Source: Herminiimonas sp. (GTDB lineage: Bacteria; Pseudomonadota; Gammaproteobacteria; Burkholderiales; Burkholderiaceae_D). Taken from it: a stretch of 64,000 bases of DNA. Numbering within the stretch: position 1 is the stretch's first letter; the number at the start of each line of letters is the position of its first letter. The notes beneath the pieces were generated by a model that ran no database searches, had not been told where the DNA came from, and saw only the letters and a list, made by a program, of their open reading frames with translations. The position numbers were made by a program, and so were the translations under genes. Shown piece by piece: positions 40,181-49,605 of the stretch. The DNA lies in assembly GCA_027310305.1 (NCBI GenBank), contig DAIDBD010000107.1, forward strand, positions 18,625 through 82,624, read 5' to 3'.

Positions 40181-41478
40181 TATTTCTCCTGTGGATTCGT
40201 TGCGCTGCTTTGAGGCGCGTAAGGCGTTCCGACGAGTCGATCAATATCGGCTGCGGCGCGGTGTGTTTCCGACAGGGCGCGCAGATATTGAGATTTGGCT
40301 TGAAAGAATGTGCGTTGGGCATCCAGCACTTCAAGAAAGCTGAATTTGCCGAGTTCGAAGCCTTTCGTGGCGGCATCATAGGCGCTTTGCGCACCGGGAA
40401 GAATTTCCTGGCGCAAGAGGTCTGCCTCTTGGCGTGCAGCGCCAAGACGCCCATGCGCCTGCGCAAGTTCGGTATTGAGCCGCACTTCTGTCGCAACCAG
40501 TTCGTCTCTTGCCTTGTCTGTACGACGTAGCGACTCCAGTACATTGCCTTGGTTGCGATCAAACAACGGGATTGGAATGGAGACGCCGACAATGGCTTGA
40601 TTGCGTCCGAGTTGTTCATCCCGTCTTGCGCCGATGCTAAATATTACATCCGGTATTTGCCGTGAGCGCTCGACGCGGACCAAAGCTTGCCGGCGATCTA
40701 CTTCGATGCGCGCCCGCGCCAAACTGGGCGCCTGCTGCAATCGCTGCGTCAGATCGTCCAAAGCCGGAAGCGCCGGCAAGGCTTCCACCTGATCCACGGC
40801 GCGCTCGAAGCGCGGACTTGGGCTACCCCAAGTTGCCGCCAGACGCTTGCGCGCAACTTGCACGTCACTTGCGGCCTGGACCAATTCGACACGCCCCCCC
40901 GCTTCGGCCACCCGCGCGCGTGTTTCTTCGACGGGGGACACTTTACCGGCAAGAACGCGTCTGGATGCCGCGTTCGTCGCACGTTTCGCGAGCTCGACCG
41001 ATGCTTGCGCCAGCCGGTAACGTTCCTGCGCCGTGACGAGGTCATAAAATGCCGCCGTGACGACGGCGCGAATTTCGGAGCGTTTGCCGGCCAATTCAAT
41101 GGCCGAAGCATCGCGCCCGCGCTCAGCTGCGGTAATGCGTGCGGCCCGTTTGCCGCCCAACTCAATGGGCACATTAAGCTGGACCGTCCTGGTTCGGGCG
41201 GCACGCTGGGTGTCTTCCTGTGAGGCGCCTATCGAGGGGTTGGGAATAATGCCGGCTTGCCGGACTGACCCTTCGAGGGCATCTACTTCACGCGCCGCGA
41301 CAGCGATGTCCGGGCTGGCGCGCATGGCCAATTCCAGGGCAGCGGCTAATGAAAGCGGGCCGTCGGTTTCGGTTGCGTACGCTGGCATGAAGGCGCTACT
41401 GCCTGATGCGGCCGGCTGCGCCCATGCAGGCATGACTACGAATGCCGCTAAAGCAAGCGGCAACAACAAATTTTGCAT
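40180..41478 (-). CDS. czcC: TolC-family outer membrane efflux protein, CzcC-like
   Basis: 432 aa; signal peptide; ALELAMRASPDIAVAAREVDALEGSVRQAGIIPNPSIG. Confidence 0.92.
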   Translation of the reverse strand: MQNLLLPLALAAFVVMPAWAQPAASGSSAFMPAYATETDGPLSLAAALELAMRASPDIAVAAREVDALEGSVRQAGIIPNPSIGASQEDTQRAARTRTVQLNVPIELGGKRAARITAAERGRDASAIELAGKRSEIRAVVTAAFYDLVTAQERYRLAQASVELAKRATNAASRRVLAGKVSPVEETRARVAEAGGRVELVQAASDVQVARKRLAATWGSPSPRFERAVDQVEALPALPALDDLTQRLQQAPSLARARIEVDRRQALVRVERSRQIPDVIFSIGARRDEQLGRNQAIVGVSIPIPLFDRNQGNVLESLRRTDKARDELVATEVRLNTELAQAHGRLGAARQEADLLRQEILPGAQSAYDAATKGFELGKFSFLEVLDAQRTFFQAKSQYLRALSETHRAAADIDRLVGTPYAPQSSATNPQEK

Positions 41479-41573
41479 CGAATTCTCCTTGTTGAAAACA
41501 CAAAAGAATCCGGCAACGCGTGTTCGCGCCTAATCAAAAAGGAAGATATGGAAAACGGACGCTGCGTGCCGGA

Positions 41574-41921
41574 TTAAACGGCACGTATCCATTTCGGCCG
41601 CTCGGGCCGTTCGGTGCATGCGGAAGGGAGAAGGCTGGATGTAACGAATTCCTGCGCCGGGAGCATGGCATTAAAAAGACCTGCTGTTGCCGACACTGGC
41701 ATTATCCCAAAGCCGCCCAAATCACAGGAGGCGCAGTCATTATCGACTGCTGAGGAAGACGTGATTTTGGACTCTGCATCAACCTTGTCGTGTTGATGAG
41801 CATGATGGCCGATATGTTGCGCTGCCGTGCCGCTCTCGTGCTCGCAATAATTGTTCGTCACCGCCCAAGTGGCCTGGACTGAAAGCAGCAGTAATATGGC
41901 AAGGATAAAAATACGTCGCAT
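41574..41921 (-). CDS. Small His/Cys-containing exported protein upstream of czcC (CzcI-like)
   Basis: MRRIFILAILLLLSVQATWAVTNNYCEHESGTAAQHIGHHAHQHDK...; position as in czcICBA operons. Confidence 0.7.
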   Translation of the reverse strand: MRRIFILAILLLLSVQATWAVTNNYCEHESGTAAQHIGHHAHQHDKVDAESKITSSSAVDNDCASCDLGGFGIMPVSATAGLFNAMLPAQEFVTSSLLPSACTERPERPKWIRAV

Positions 41922-42489
41922 GCGGCGGCATTCTACGTATTTTTTCTGCAATGCGCAACCGATGTCCATGACGAACTTGCCAGCTCATGCGTGAAGCGAG
42001 GATGCGTCGCATGGAGAAACACTACTGGATCAATATATTGCTCTTGTCACGATCCTGTTCGCCCGCCCGGGAGTGTCAGGAATTTTGCGTGTCGGAAGTC
42101 GCTTGTCAATTTACGGCCTCCTCACAGGTGCGCGGCGAAGCGTTCGGCAAATAATATTGCAAACTGATTTTTCGCGGCACGCCATGTGATGAACGGCATT
42201 TTCCAGTTTTGGCGATGTTGCGCAAGGTCAGCCAGATCAATTTGGCGGTGCAAAGACTGCTCTGATTTTATTTTCCTGTGCAAGCTCGGTGCGATAGCGT
42301 CATTCACCCCTATGCAAAAATCTGAAGACTCCCGGATTTCAAAGGGCCGATTGAATTAAGCATTGGATGGTTGTATCTTGTGTAATGAATATTGTGCAAG
42401 ACCGTCTAATGCAATAACGGGTACAGCGCAAGCGCAGCGCTCCCTGTTCAAAACATTCCGACGAGCCAAACCACGAAAGCGTTTTTATC

Positions 42490-43368
42490 ATGCCGAATGC
42501 CGAATCCGCCGCTTCCGCCGCCAATGTATCAGGTTCGCTGTATTACCGGCATCGCTTGCCCGTGCGGATCATGCACTGGATCAATGTCCTCTGCCTCACC
42601 ATTCTTTTCATGAGCGGCTTGGGCATCTTCAATGCGCATCCTGCGTTGTATTGGGGACATTCTTCCTACTCGGGACGCCCCGCGCTGCTTGAAATCACTT
42701 CCAGAACCGAGCCTGATGCGCCCGGGAAAAAAGGCGTGTTGCGCGTGCTGGATTATGAATTCGACACCACCGGCGTGCTCGGCGTATCGACCCAGGCAAA
42801 CGGCAACCTCAATGAACGCGCGTTTCCATCCTGGCTCACCCTCCCCGGCTATTATTCGCTGGCTGCCGCGCGCTCATGGCATCTCTTTTTTGCGTGGCTG
42901 TTTGTGGTCAACGGATTGCTGTATGTGCTGTATGCATTCGTGAGCGGACATTTGAGACGCGACCTCGCGCCCGATACCGAAGAACTGCGCGGCATCGGGA
43001 CGTCGATCAAGGAACATGTTCAATTCAAGCACCCGCAAGGCGAAGCCGCCCAACGCTACAACGTATTGCAAAAGCTCACGTATCTGGTCGTGATTTTTCT
43101 GCTGCTGCCGCTGATCATCCTGATGGGAATGGCGATGTCGCCGATGCTCGATACGATACTGACCGGCTGGGTCGACTGGTTCGGCGGCAGACAGTCGGCG
43201 CGCACCATCCATTTCATCGTCGCCTGGCTGCTGGTGGCATTCGTGCTGATCCATTTATTCGAGGTCATCGTGAGCGGCGTGTGGAATCAACTGCGCTCGA
43301 TGATTACCGGCTATTTCTACGTTAAACCCGACGTTCAATCCACATCCCGGAAAGGCGATTCCCCATGA
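42490..43368 (+). CDS. Membrane cytochrome b domain protein (thiosulfate reductase/Ni-Fe hydrogenase cytochrome b-like)
   Basis: 292 aa; RHRLPVRIMHWINVLCLTILFMSGLGIFNAHPALYWG; HLFFAWLFVVNGLLYVLYA; multiple TM histidines. Confidence 0.88.
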   Translation: MPNAESAASAANVSGSLYYRHRLPVRIMHWINVLCLTILFMSGLGIFNAHPALYWGHSSYSGRPALLEITSRTEPDAPGKKGVLRVLDYEFDTTGVLGVSTQANGNLNERAFPSWLTLPGYYSLAAARSWHLFFAWLFVVNGLLYVLYAFVSGHLRRDLAPDTEELRGIGTSIKEHVQFKHPQGEAAQRYNVLQKLTYLVVIFLLLPLIILMGMAMSPMLDTILTGWVDWFGGRQSARTIHFIVAWLLVAFVLIHLFEVIVSGVWNQLRSMITGYFYVKPDVQSTSRKGDSP

Positions 43369-44138
43369 GTTCCCATCGTCCCGGCAAGAGAAAATTTTTG
43401 AAGCAGTCGCTCGGCGGTCTGGGTGCGCTACTGTTGGCAGGCTGCGATCGTCTCACTGATTCCGAATGGTTTCCGAAAATGCTGCGCACCGGCGAACGCC
43501 TTAGCTACAGCGTGCATAAAGCCATCGTGCCGCGCAAATCGATGGCGCAGGAATTTACCGAAGCCGATCTATCGCCCCGCTTTCGCAGCAACGGAACCAG
43601 CAATCCCGGCAACCCGATTTATCAGGCGCTGGCACGCAGCAATTTTGCGGACTGGACATTGAAAATTGACGGGTTGGTGGAGCAGCCGATGCAGTTCTCG
43701 CTGGCGCAGTTGCGGGCGCTGCCGAAGTGCACGCAAATCACGCGGCACGATTGCGTGGAAGGCTGGAGCGCGATCGGCAAATGGACCGGCGTGCCGTTGC
43801 ATCAGGCGCTGGCAGCGGTGCGCCCCAGTCCCGATGCAAAATATGTCGTGTTCTACTGCGCCGATCCGATGGAAAGCGACGGCTCGGATCTGTATTACGA
43901 AAGCATCGATCTGGAGGATGCTTACCATCCTCAAACCATGCTTGCCTACGACCTCAACGACAAGACCTTGCCGATCGCCAACGGCGCGCCGCTGCGCCTG
44001 CGCGTCGAGCGCCAACTCGGTTACAAGCACGCCAAGTACCTGATGCGCATCGAGCTGGTGAGCAGCTTTGACACCATCAACGGCGGCAAAGGCGGCTACT
44101 GGGAAGACAATGGTTACGAATGGTATGCTGGCATTTGA
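43365..44138 (+). CDS. Molybdopterin-dependent oxidoreductase, sulfite-oxidase/MsrP (YedY) fold
   Basis: 257 aa; Tat-like GKRKFLKQSLGGLGALLLAGC leader; ITRHDCVEGWSAIGKWTGVPLHQAL contains the Mo-ligand Cys motif. Confidence 0.9.
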   Translation: MSSHRPGKRKFLKQSLGGLGALLLAGCDRLTDSEWFPKMLRTGERLSYSVHKAIVPRKSMAQEFTEADLSPRFRSNGTSNPGNPIYQALARSNFADWTLKIDGLVEQPMQFSLAQLRALPKCTQITRHDCVEGWSAIGKWTGVPLHQALAAVRPSPDAKYVVFYCADPMESDGSDLYYESIDLEDAYHPQTMLAYDLNDKTLPIANGAPLRLRVERQLGYKHAKYLMRIELVSSFDTINGGKGGYWEDNGYEWYAGI

Positions 44139-44192
44139 ATGTTGAAACATTACCTGTACCCGCAATAAGAATTCCATGGCAAAGGATTGTTC

Positions 44193-45698
44193 ATGCATGA
44201 CGCCGTGTCCCACGAACCTGTCGCTCGTTTGAGTGAACCGGATGGCAGTTCCTCGCAGCCCGGCATCATCATCCTCGGCGCAGGCATGTCGGGGCTATGC
44301 ATGGCGATCCAGCTCAAGCGCGCCGGCTTCGAGAATTTTGTCATTCTCGAAAAATCCGGCGGGCTCGGCGGCACCTGGTGGGACAACACTTATCCGGGCG
44401 CGCAATGCGACGTTCCGGCCCATTTATACAGCTACTCGTTCGAGCCCAATCCGAACTGGAGCCGGATATACGCGCCGCAGGAAGAAATCAGGCGGTACAT
44501 GGAAAGTTGCGCCGCCAAATTCGGCATCCTGCCGCATCTGCGGTTGAATACCGAAGTCACGCAGGCGCACTTCAATGCCCGGCACGGACGCTGGGAAATA
44601 GTGGTTCGCGGCGGGGAAACGCTGCATGCGGCATTTTTCATTTGCAGCACCGGTCCGCTGAGCATGCCGCGCTATCCGGATATCGCGGGCATGAACGCAT
44701 TTTCCGGTCGCGTCATGCATACGTCGCGCTGGGATCACAGTTATGACATGGCGGGAAAATCCGTCGCTGTCATCGGTACGGCAGCCAGCGCCGTGCAGTT
44801 GATTCCGCAAATCGCGCAGCGCGCCAGACAGGTAACGGTTTTTCAGCGTACGCCGAACTGGATCATTCCTCGCCGCGACCGCGCGTTTACCGAACGGCAG
44901 AAACGCTGGTTGCGCAATCCATTGATAGGCCGCAGTTATCGCGTGCTCCTGTACTGGCAAAGAGAAATGCAGCGCCTGAGTTTCAACCACGGCACGCTTC
45001 CCGCCAAACTGGCCGTCAGGATGGCAGAGCAACATCTCCGCCGCCATGTGCCCGACCCGGCATTGCGTCAGGTCTTGCGGCCGGACTATCAATTCGGCTG
45101 CAAGCGGGTGTTGGTATCGGACGACTATTATCCGGCGCTGATGCAGCCGAACGTTGCGCTCATTACCACCCGTATTTCCCATATAACACCGGACGGTGTG
45201 ATGACCGCCGATGGCGCGCTGCACGCCGCCGACGCGATCGTCTGCGCGACCGGATTCAACGTAACCGGACTGGCTGCGATGATTGATTTTCGCGGCCAGT
45301 CCGGCCAGAGCCTTGGCGCCGCATGGAGTGAAGGTGCGCAGGCCTATCACGGCATGACGGTTGCCGATTTCCCCAACTTCTTCCTGCTGCTGGGACCCAA
45401 TACCGGCACCGGCCACACTTCCACGCTGCTGTTCGTCGAACCGCAGGTGAAGTACGTCATTCGCTGCATCAAGGAACTGATGCAAAGAAAAAAAGCGACT
45501 CTGATGGTCAAGCAGGAAGCGATGGCTTCCCACAACCGCAGCTTGCAGGAGAGATTGTCGCGCTCGGTGTGGGGCAGCGGCTGCAGCAGCTGGTACATGC
45601 ACAGCAACGGCAGGGTCGAAGTGATTTATCCCGGCTTCTCTTTTCAGTACAGGAAAGCATTGCGGCGAGTCGATTTTTCGGATTATGAATTTCTGTAG
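44193..45698 (+). CDS. Flavin-containing monooxygenase, Baeyer-Villiger type
   Basis: IIILGAGMSGLCMAIQLKRAG FAD motif; FSGRVMHTSRWD BVMO-like fingerprint; VAVIGTAASAVQLIPQIA NADPH motif. Confidence 0.92.
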   Translation: MHDAVSHEPVARLSEPDGSSSQPGIIILGAGMSGLCMAIQLKRAGFENFVILEKSGGLGGTWWDNTYPGAQCDVPAHLYSYSFEPNPNWSRIYAPQEEIRRYMESCAAKFGILPHLRLNTEVTQAHFNARHGRWEIVVRGGETLHAAFFICSTGPLSMPRYPDIAGMNAFSGRVMHTSRWDHSYDMAGKSVAVIGTAASAVQLIPQIAQRARQVTVFQRTPNWIIPRRDRAFTERQKRWLRNPLIGRSYRVLLYWQREMQRLSFNHGTLPAKLAVRMAEQHLRRHVPDPALRQVLRPDYQFGCKRVLVSDDYYPALMQPNVALITTRISHITPDGVMTADGALHAADAIVCATGFNVTGLAAMIDFRGQSGQSLGAAWSEGAQAYHGMTVADFPNFFLLLGPNTGTGHTSTLLFVEPQVKYVIRCIKELMQRKKATLMVKQEAMASHNRSLQERLSRSVWGSGCSSWYMHSNGRVEVIYPGFSFQYRKALRRVDFSDYEFL

Positions 45699-45726
45699 AT
45701 GCTCGTATGCTCCAACGTATTTCCCG

Positions 45727-46062
45727 CTACACCTGCATGTTCATGATGTCCTGATAAGCCGCAACCAGCTTGTTGCGCACCTGGATGGTTGCCTGAAAAC
45801 CGATGCTGGCTTTTTGCATTGAAATCATCACGTCCGACAGGTTCACCTTGTCGTCGCCCAGCGCAAAGCGCTCGCCCAGTTGCGTGGATTTCTGTTGCGC
45901 GCTGTTGACCTGATCGAGTGAAGCCTTCAATGCGTCGGCGAAATCCGTCTTGCCGACGGATTTTTCCGGTTGAAGCGGATTGACATTGCCTTGGGAACGC
46001 GCGGCGGCGACCTTCAACTGGGCCACCATTGCATCGATCCTGCTGGTGTCGATACCTATCAT
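45727..46062 (-). CDS. fliE: Flagellar hook-basal body protein FliE
   Basis: MIGIDTSRIDAMVAQLK...VNLSDVMISMQKASIGFQATIQVRNKLVAAYQDIMNMQV. Confidence 0.96.
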   Translation of the reverse strand: MIGIDTSRIDAMVAQLKVAAARSQGNVNPLQPEKSVGKTDFADALKASLDQVNSAQQKSTQLGERFALGDDKVNLSDVMISMQKASIGFQATIQVRNKLVAAYQDIMNMQV

Positions 46063-46318
46063 GTTGCCGCCCTCCCCGTCCAATCAGTTGTTGCGCTGGT
46101 GATGCGACGCTGCGCCGCCGGCAATTGCCGCCTTCTACACCGACACGTTAGCACGCACATGACAACGCGGCGCGCCGATCAAAAGCGGAAATATCGCTCT
46201 GTTCCGGCGATTGAATTTCACCGGCAAGCCGACAATTCGTACCAAGGCGACAACCATCAACGGACGAGTAACCAGTGAATAAAACCATCCTTCATGGCAG
46301 CAGTTTCGGAGGTACACC

Positions 46319-47962
46319 ATGTCAGTAGCAGGTGAACGCGCAAGCCCGCCGGCCATCGTCGGCTTTGCCCGGACAGCGGCCGGACAGAACATGTTCCTGA
46401 TGATCGGCGCGGCGGCCATCGTTGCCATCATGGCCGGCGTATGGATGTGGGGCCAGCAGCCGGACTACCGCGTGCTGTTCTCGAATTTTTCCGACAAGGA
46501 TGGCGGTGCGATCGTCGCATCATTGCAGCAGATGAACGTGCCGTACAAGTTTGCCGAAGGCGGCGGCGCGATCCTGGTGCCGGCTGGTCAGGTCTATGAC
46601 GCACGGCTCAAGCTGGCGTCGCAGGGCTTGCCGAAAGGCGGCGGCGTCGGTTTCGAGCTGATGGAAAACCAGAAGCTCGGCGTGTCCCAGTTTCTGGAGC
46701 AAGTGAATTTCCAGCGCGCGCTGGAAGGCGAAATGGCGCGTTCGATCCAGTCGATTGCGGCCGTGCAGACGGCGCGCGTGCATCTGGCGCTGCCCAAGGC
46801 ATCGGTCTTCGTGCGCGACCAGCAAAAGCCGACCGCGTCGGTGCTGCTCAACCTGCATCCCGGCCGCACGCTCGATCCGCAGCAAGTCAGCGCGATCGTG
46901 CATCTGGTCGCCAGCAGCGTGCCGGATTTGCCGTCGAAGAACGTGACCGTGGTGGACCAGAACGGCAGCCTGCTGTCGGCCAACGACAAGCCGGCCGGAG
47001 CGAACGGGCTGGATGCGTCGCAACTCAAATACGTACAGGAATTGCAGCAGAATATTGCCCGGCGCGTCGAGTCGATCATCACGCCGATCGTCGGCCAGAA
47101 TAACGTGCGGGCCGAAGCGACCGCCGACGTCGATTTTTCGCATAGCGAGCAAGCCGCCGAAACCTACAAGCCGAACCAGACGCCGAGCGCCGCAGCGATC
47201 CGCAGCCAGCAAAGCAGCGAGTCGCAAAGCGCGAACGGCGGCATGGCATCGGGCGTACCGGGCGCGTTGTCCAATCAGCCGCCGGCGCCGGCGACCGCGC
47301 CGCTTGTCGCGGTAGCGCCTGCGCCCGGCAATGCCGCGGCTGCATCGGCGGCGTCCGCCGGCAATCTGCAGAAAGACACCACCGTCAATTACGAAGTCGA
47401 CAAGACCATCCGCTACGTGCAGCAACCGATGGGCGGCCTGAAGCGCCTGTCCGTTGCGGTGGTGGTGAATTACAAGCGCGGCACCGACAAGGACGGCAAG
47501 CCGTCGATGAAGCCGCTGACCGATGCGGAAAAAACGCAGATCACCGATCTGGTGAAGGAAGCGATGGGCTTCAACAAGGAACGCGGCGATTCGCTCAATG
47601 TGGTCAACAGCCCGTTCGCCGCCGCGGAAAAAGAAGCGGTCGTCGAACTGCCGATCTGGAAACGGCCTGAGACGCTGGAAACTGCCAAGGAAATCGGAAA
47701 ATATCTGGTGGCCGGCATCGTGCTGCTTTATCTTTTCTTCGCCGTGCTGAAGCCGATGCTCAACAAGCTGTCTTCCGGCATGCGCATGCAGCCCGCATTG
47801 CCTGACAACAGCGACACGGTGGTGCAGCTCGGCCATGCCGAGCCGATGAACAGCCAGCCGCGCGGCTACCAGGACAACCTTGAAGCGGCCAAGCAACTGG
47901 CGCGGCAGGACCCCAAGGTAGTGGCAGGCATCGTGAAAACATGGGTGGGCACCAATGAGTGA
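46319..47962 (+). CDS. fliF: Flagellar M-ring protein FliF
   Basis: 547 aa; DYRVLFSNFSDKDGGAIVASLQQMNVPYKFAEGGGAILVPA. Confidence 0.97.
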   Translation: MSVAGERASPPAIVGFARTAAGQNMFLMIGAAAIVAIMAGVWMWGQQPDYRVLFSNFSDKDGGAIVASLQQMNVPYKFAEGGGAILVPAGQVYDARLKLASQGLPKGGGVGFELMENQKLGVSQFLEQVNFQRALEGEMARSIQSIAAVQTARVHLALPKASVFVRDQQKPTASVLLNLHPGRTLDPQQVSAIVHLVASSVPDLPSKNVTVVDQNGSLLSANDKPAGANGLDASQLKYVQELQQNIARRVESIITPIVGQNNVRAEATADVDFSHSEQAAETYKPNQTPSAAAIRSQQSSESQSANGGMASGVPGALSNQPPAPATAPLVAVAPAPGNAAAASAASAGNLQKDTTVNYEVDKTIRYVQQPMGGLKRLSVAVVVNYKRGTDKDGKPSMKPLTDAEKTQITDLVKEAMGFNKERGDSLNVVNSPFAAAEKEAVVELPIWKRPETLETAKEIGKYLVAGIVLLYLFFAVLKPMLNKLSSGMRMQPALPDNSDTVVQLGHAEPMNSQPRGYQDNLEAAKQLARQDPKVVAGIVKTWVGTNE

Positions 47963-48950
47963 AATCGGTATTCATAAAGGCGCGATCCTGATGCTCGCGC
48001 TGGGCGAGGATGAAGCGGCGGAAGTGATGAAATATCTCGGCCCGCGCGAAGTGCAAAAGCTGGGCGCGGCGATGTCCACCATGAAAGCGGTGCAAAGCGA
48101 AGAGCTGGAATCGGTGCTGGAAGATTTCCGGACCGAGACGGAACAGAACACGTCGCTCGGTCTCGATTCGGACGATTACATCCGCTCGGTGCTGACCAAG
48201 GCGCTCGGCGACGATAAGGCCGCATCGCTGCTCAACCGCATTCTCGGCGCGCGCGATGCGAGCGGCATCGAAAGCCTGAAGTGGATGGATTCGCAATCGG
48301 TGGCGGAGCTGATCCGGCACGAACATCCGCAGATCATCGCCACCATCCTGGTGCATCTGGAGCGCTACCATGCCTGCGAAGTGCTGGACCGTTTCACCGA
48401 GCGCCTGCGCAACGACGTGGTGCTGCGCATCGCCACGCTGGACGGCGTGCAGCCGGCGGCGTTGCGCGAATTGAACGAAGTGCTGACCAAGCTGTTGACC
48501 GGCAATGAAGGCTTGAAGAAAAAGCCGATGGGCGGCATCCGCACCGCCGCCGAAATCCTCAACTTCCTGTCCGGCGAAAACGAAGCGTCGGTGATGAGCA
48601 ACCTGAAGAGTTACGACGAGGACATGGCGCAGAAAATCATGGACGAGATGTTCGTGTTCGAGAACATCATGGATATCGACGACCGTGGCATCCAGGTCAT
48701 TCTGCGCGAAGTGCAATCCGAATCGCTGATCGTCGCGCTGAAAGGCGCGGGGCAGGATTTGCGCGACAAGATATTCAAGAACATGTCGCAGCGCGCCGCC
48801 GAAATGATGCGCGAAGACCTCGAATCGAAAGGGCCGGTACGCCTGTCCGAAGTCGAAGCGCAGCAAAAGGAAATTTTGCAGATCGTGCGCCGACTGGCCG
48901 ATGAAGGCCAGATCATGCTAGGCGCAAAAGGCGAGGATACCTATGTCTAG
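47955..48950 (+). CDS. fliG: Flagellar motor switch protein FliG
   Basis: 331 aa; ILMLALGEDEAAEVMKYLGPREVQKLGAAM; EHPQIIATILVHLE. Confidence 0.97.
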   Translation: MSEIGIHKGAILMLALGEDEAAEVMKYLGPREVQKLGAAMSTMKAVQSEELESVLEDFRTETEQNTSLGLDSDDYIRSVLTKALGDDKAASLLNRILGARDASGIESLKWMDSQSVAELIRHEHPQIIATILVHLERYHACEVLDRFTERLRNDVVLRIATLDGVQPAALRELNEVLTKLLTGNEGLKKKPMGGIRTAAEILNFLSGENEASVMSNLKSYDEDMAQKIMDEMFVFENIMDIDDRGIQVILREVQSESLIVALKGAGQDLRDKIFKNMSQRAAEMMREDLESKGPVRLSEVEAQQKEILQIVRRLADEGQIMLGAKGEDTYV

Positions 48951-49605
48951 CCTGCCGAAAGAACAGCAGTCAGCTTACCAGCGCTGGGAAATGGCGTCGT
49001 TCGGCGACGACCGGCCCAGCCCTTTCAACAGCGACCGGCATGCGCCGGCGGCCAATGCGGCGTCGGCGGCGAAGCTGGCCGAACAGGTTGCGGCGGCGCG
49101 CGAAGCGGCGCGGCTCGAAGGCTACGCCGCAGGGCTGGCGCAAGGCCGCAATGCCGGCCTCGATGAGGGACGCGCGCAGGCCGCGCAGGAAAGAATCCAT
49201 TTGCAGCAAATCGCCGAAACCTTCGGTTTTGAAGTCGCGCAAGCCAACGAAGCGATCGCGCAAGACATGCTGGATCTGGCGCTCGATCTGGCCAAGGCGA
49301 TGCTGAAAACCGCGCTCGACGTGCGTCCGGAACGCATTATGCCGATTGTCGGCGAGGCGATTCGCTATCTGCCGACGCTGCAGCAGCCGGCATTGCTGTT
49401 TCTGCATCCGGCCGACGCGCTGCTGGTCCAGCAGCAGATGGGCGAAGAACTCGCCAAGGCCGGCTGGCGGATTGTCGACGATGTGCAGTTGGAACGCGGC
49501 GGTTGCCGCGTCGAAACCGCCAGCAACCAGATCGATGCAACGACCTCGACCCGCTGGCAACGGCTGGCCGCCGCGCTGGGCAAGGAAGCGGACTGGCTGG
49601 CATGA
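48943..49605 (+). CDS. fliH: Flagellar assembly protein FliH
   Basis: 220 aa; between fliG and fli[32 protein letters not shown]. Confidence 0.93.
   Translation: MSSLPKEQQSAYQRWEMASFGDDRPSPFNSDRHAPAANAASAAKLAEQVAAAREAARLEGYAAGLAQGRNAGLDEGRAQAAQERIHLQQIAETFGFEVAQANEAIAQDMLDLALDLAKAMLKTALDVRPERIMPIVGEAIRYLPTLQQPALLFLHPADALLVQQQMGEELAKAGWRIVDDVQLERGGCRVETASNQIDATTSTRWQRLAAALGKEADWLA

Noticed and set aside
42060-42489. Small ORFs in the czcI / cytochrome b intergenic region (e.g. 42122..42307, 42339..42524)
   Set aside because: No start context, no homology signal; likely non-coding regulatory DNA.
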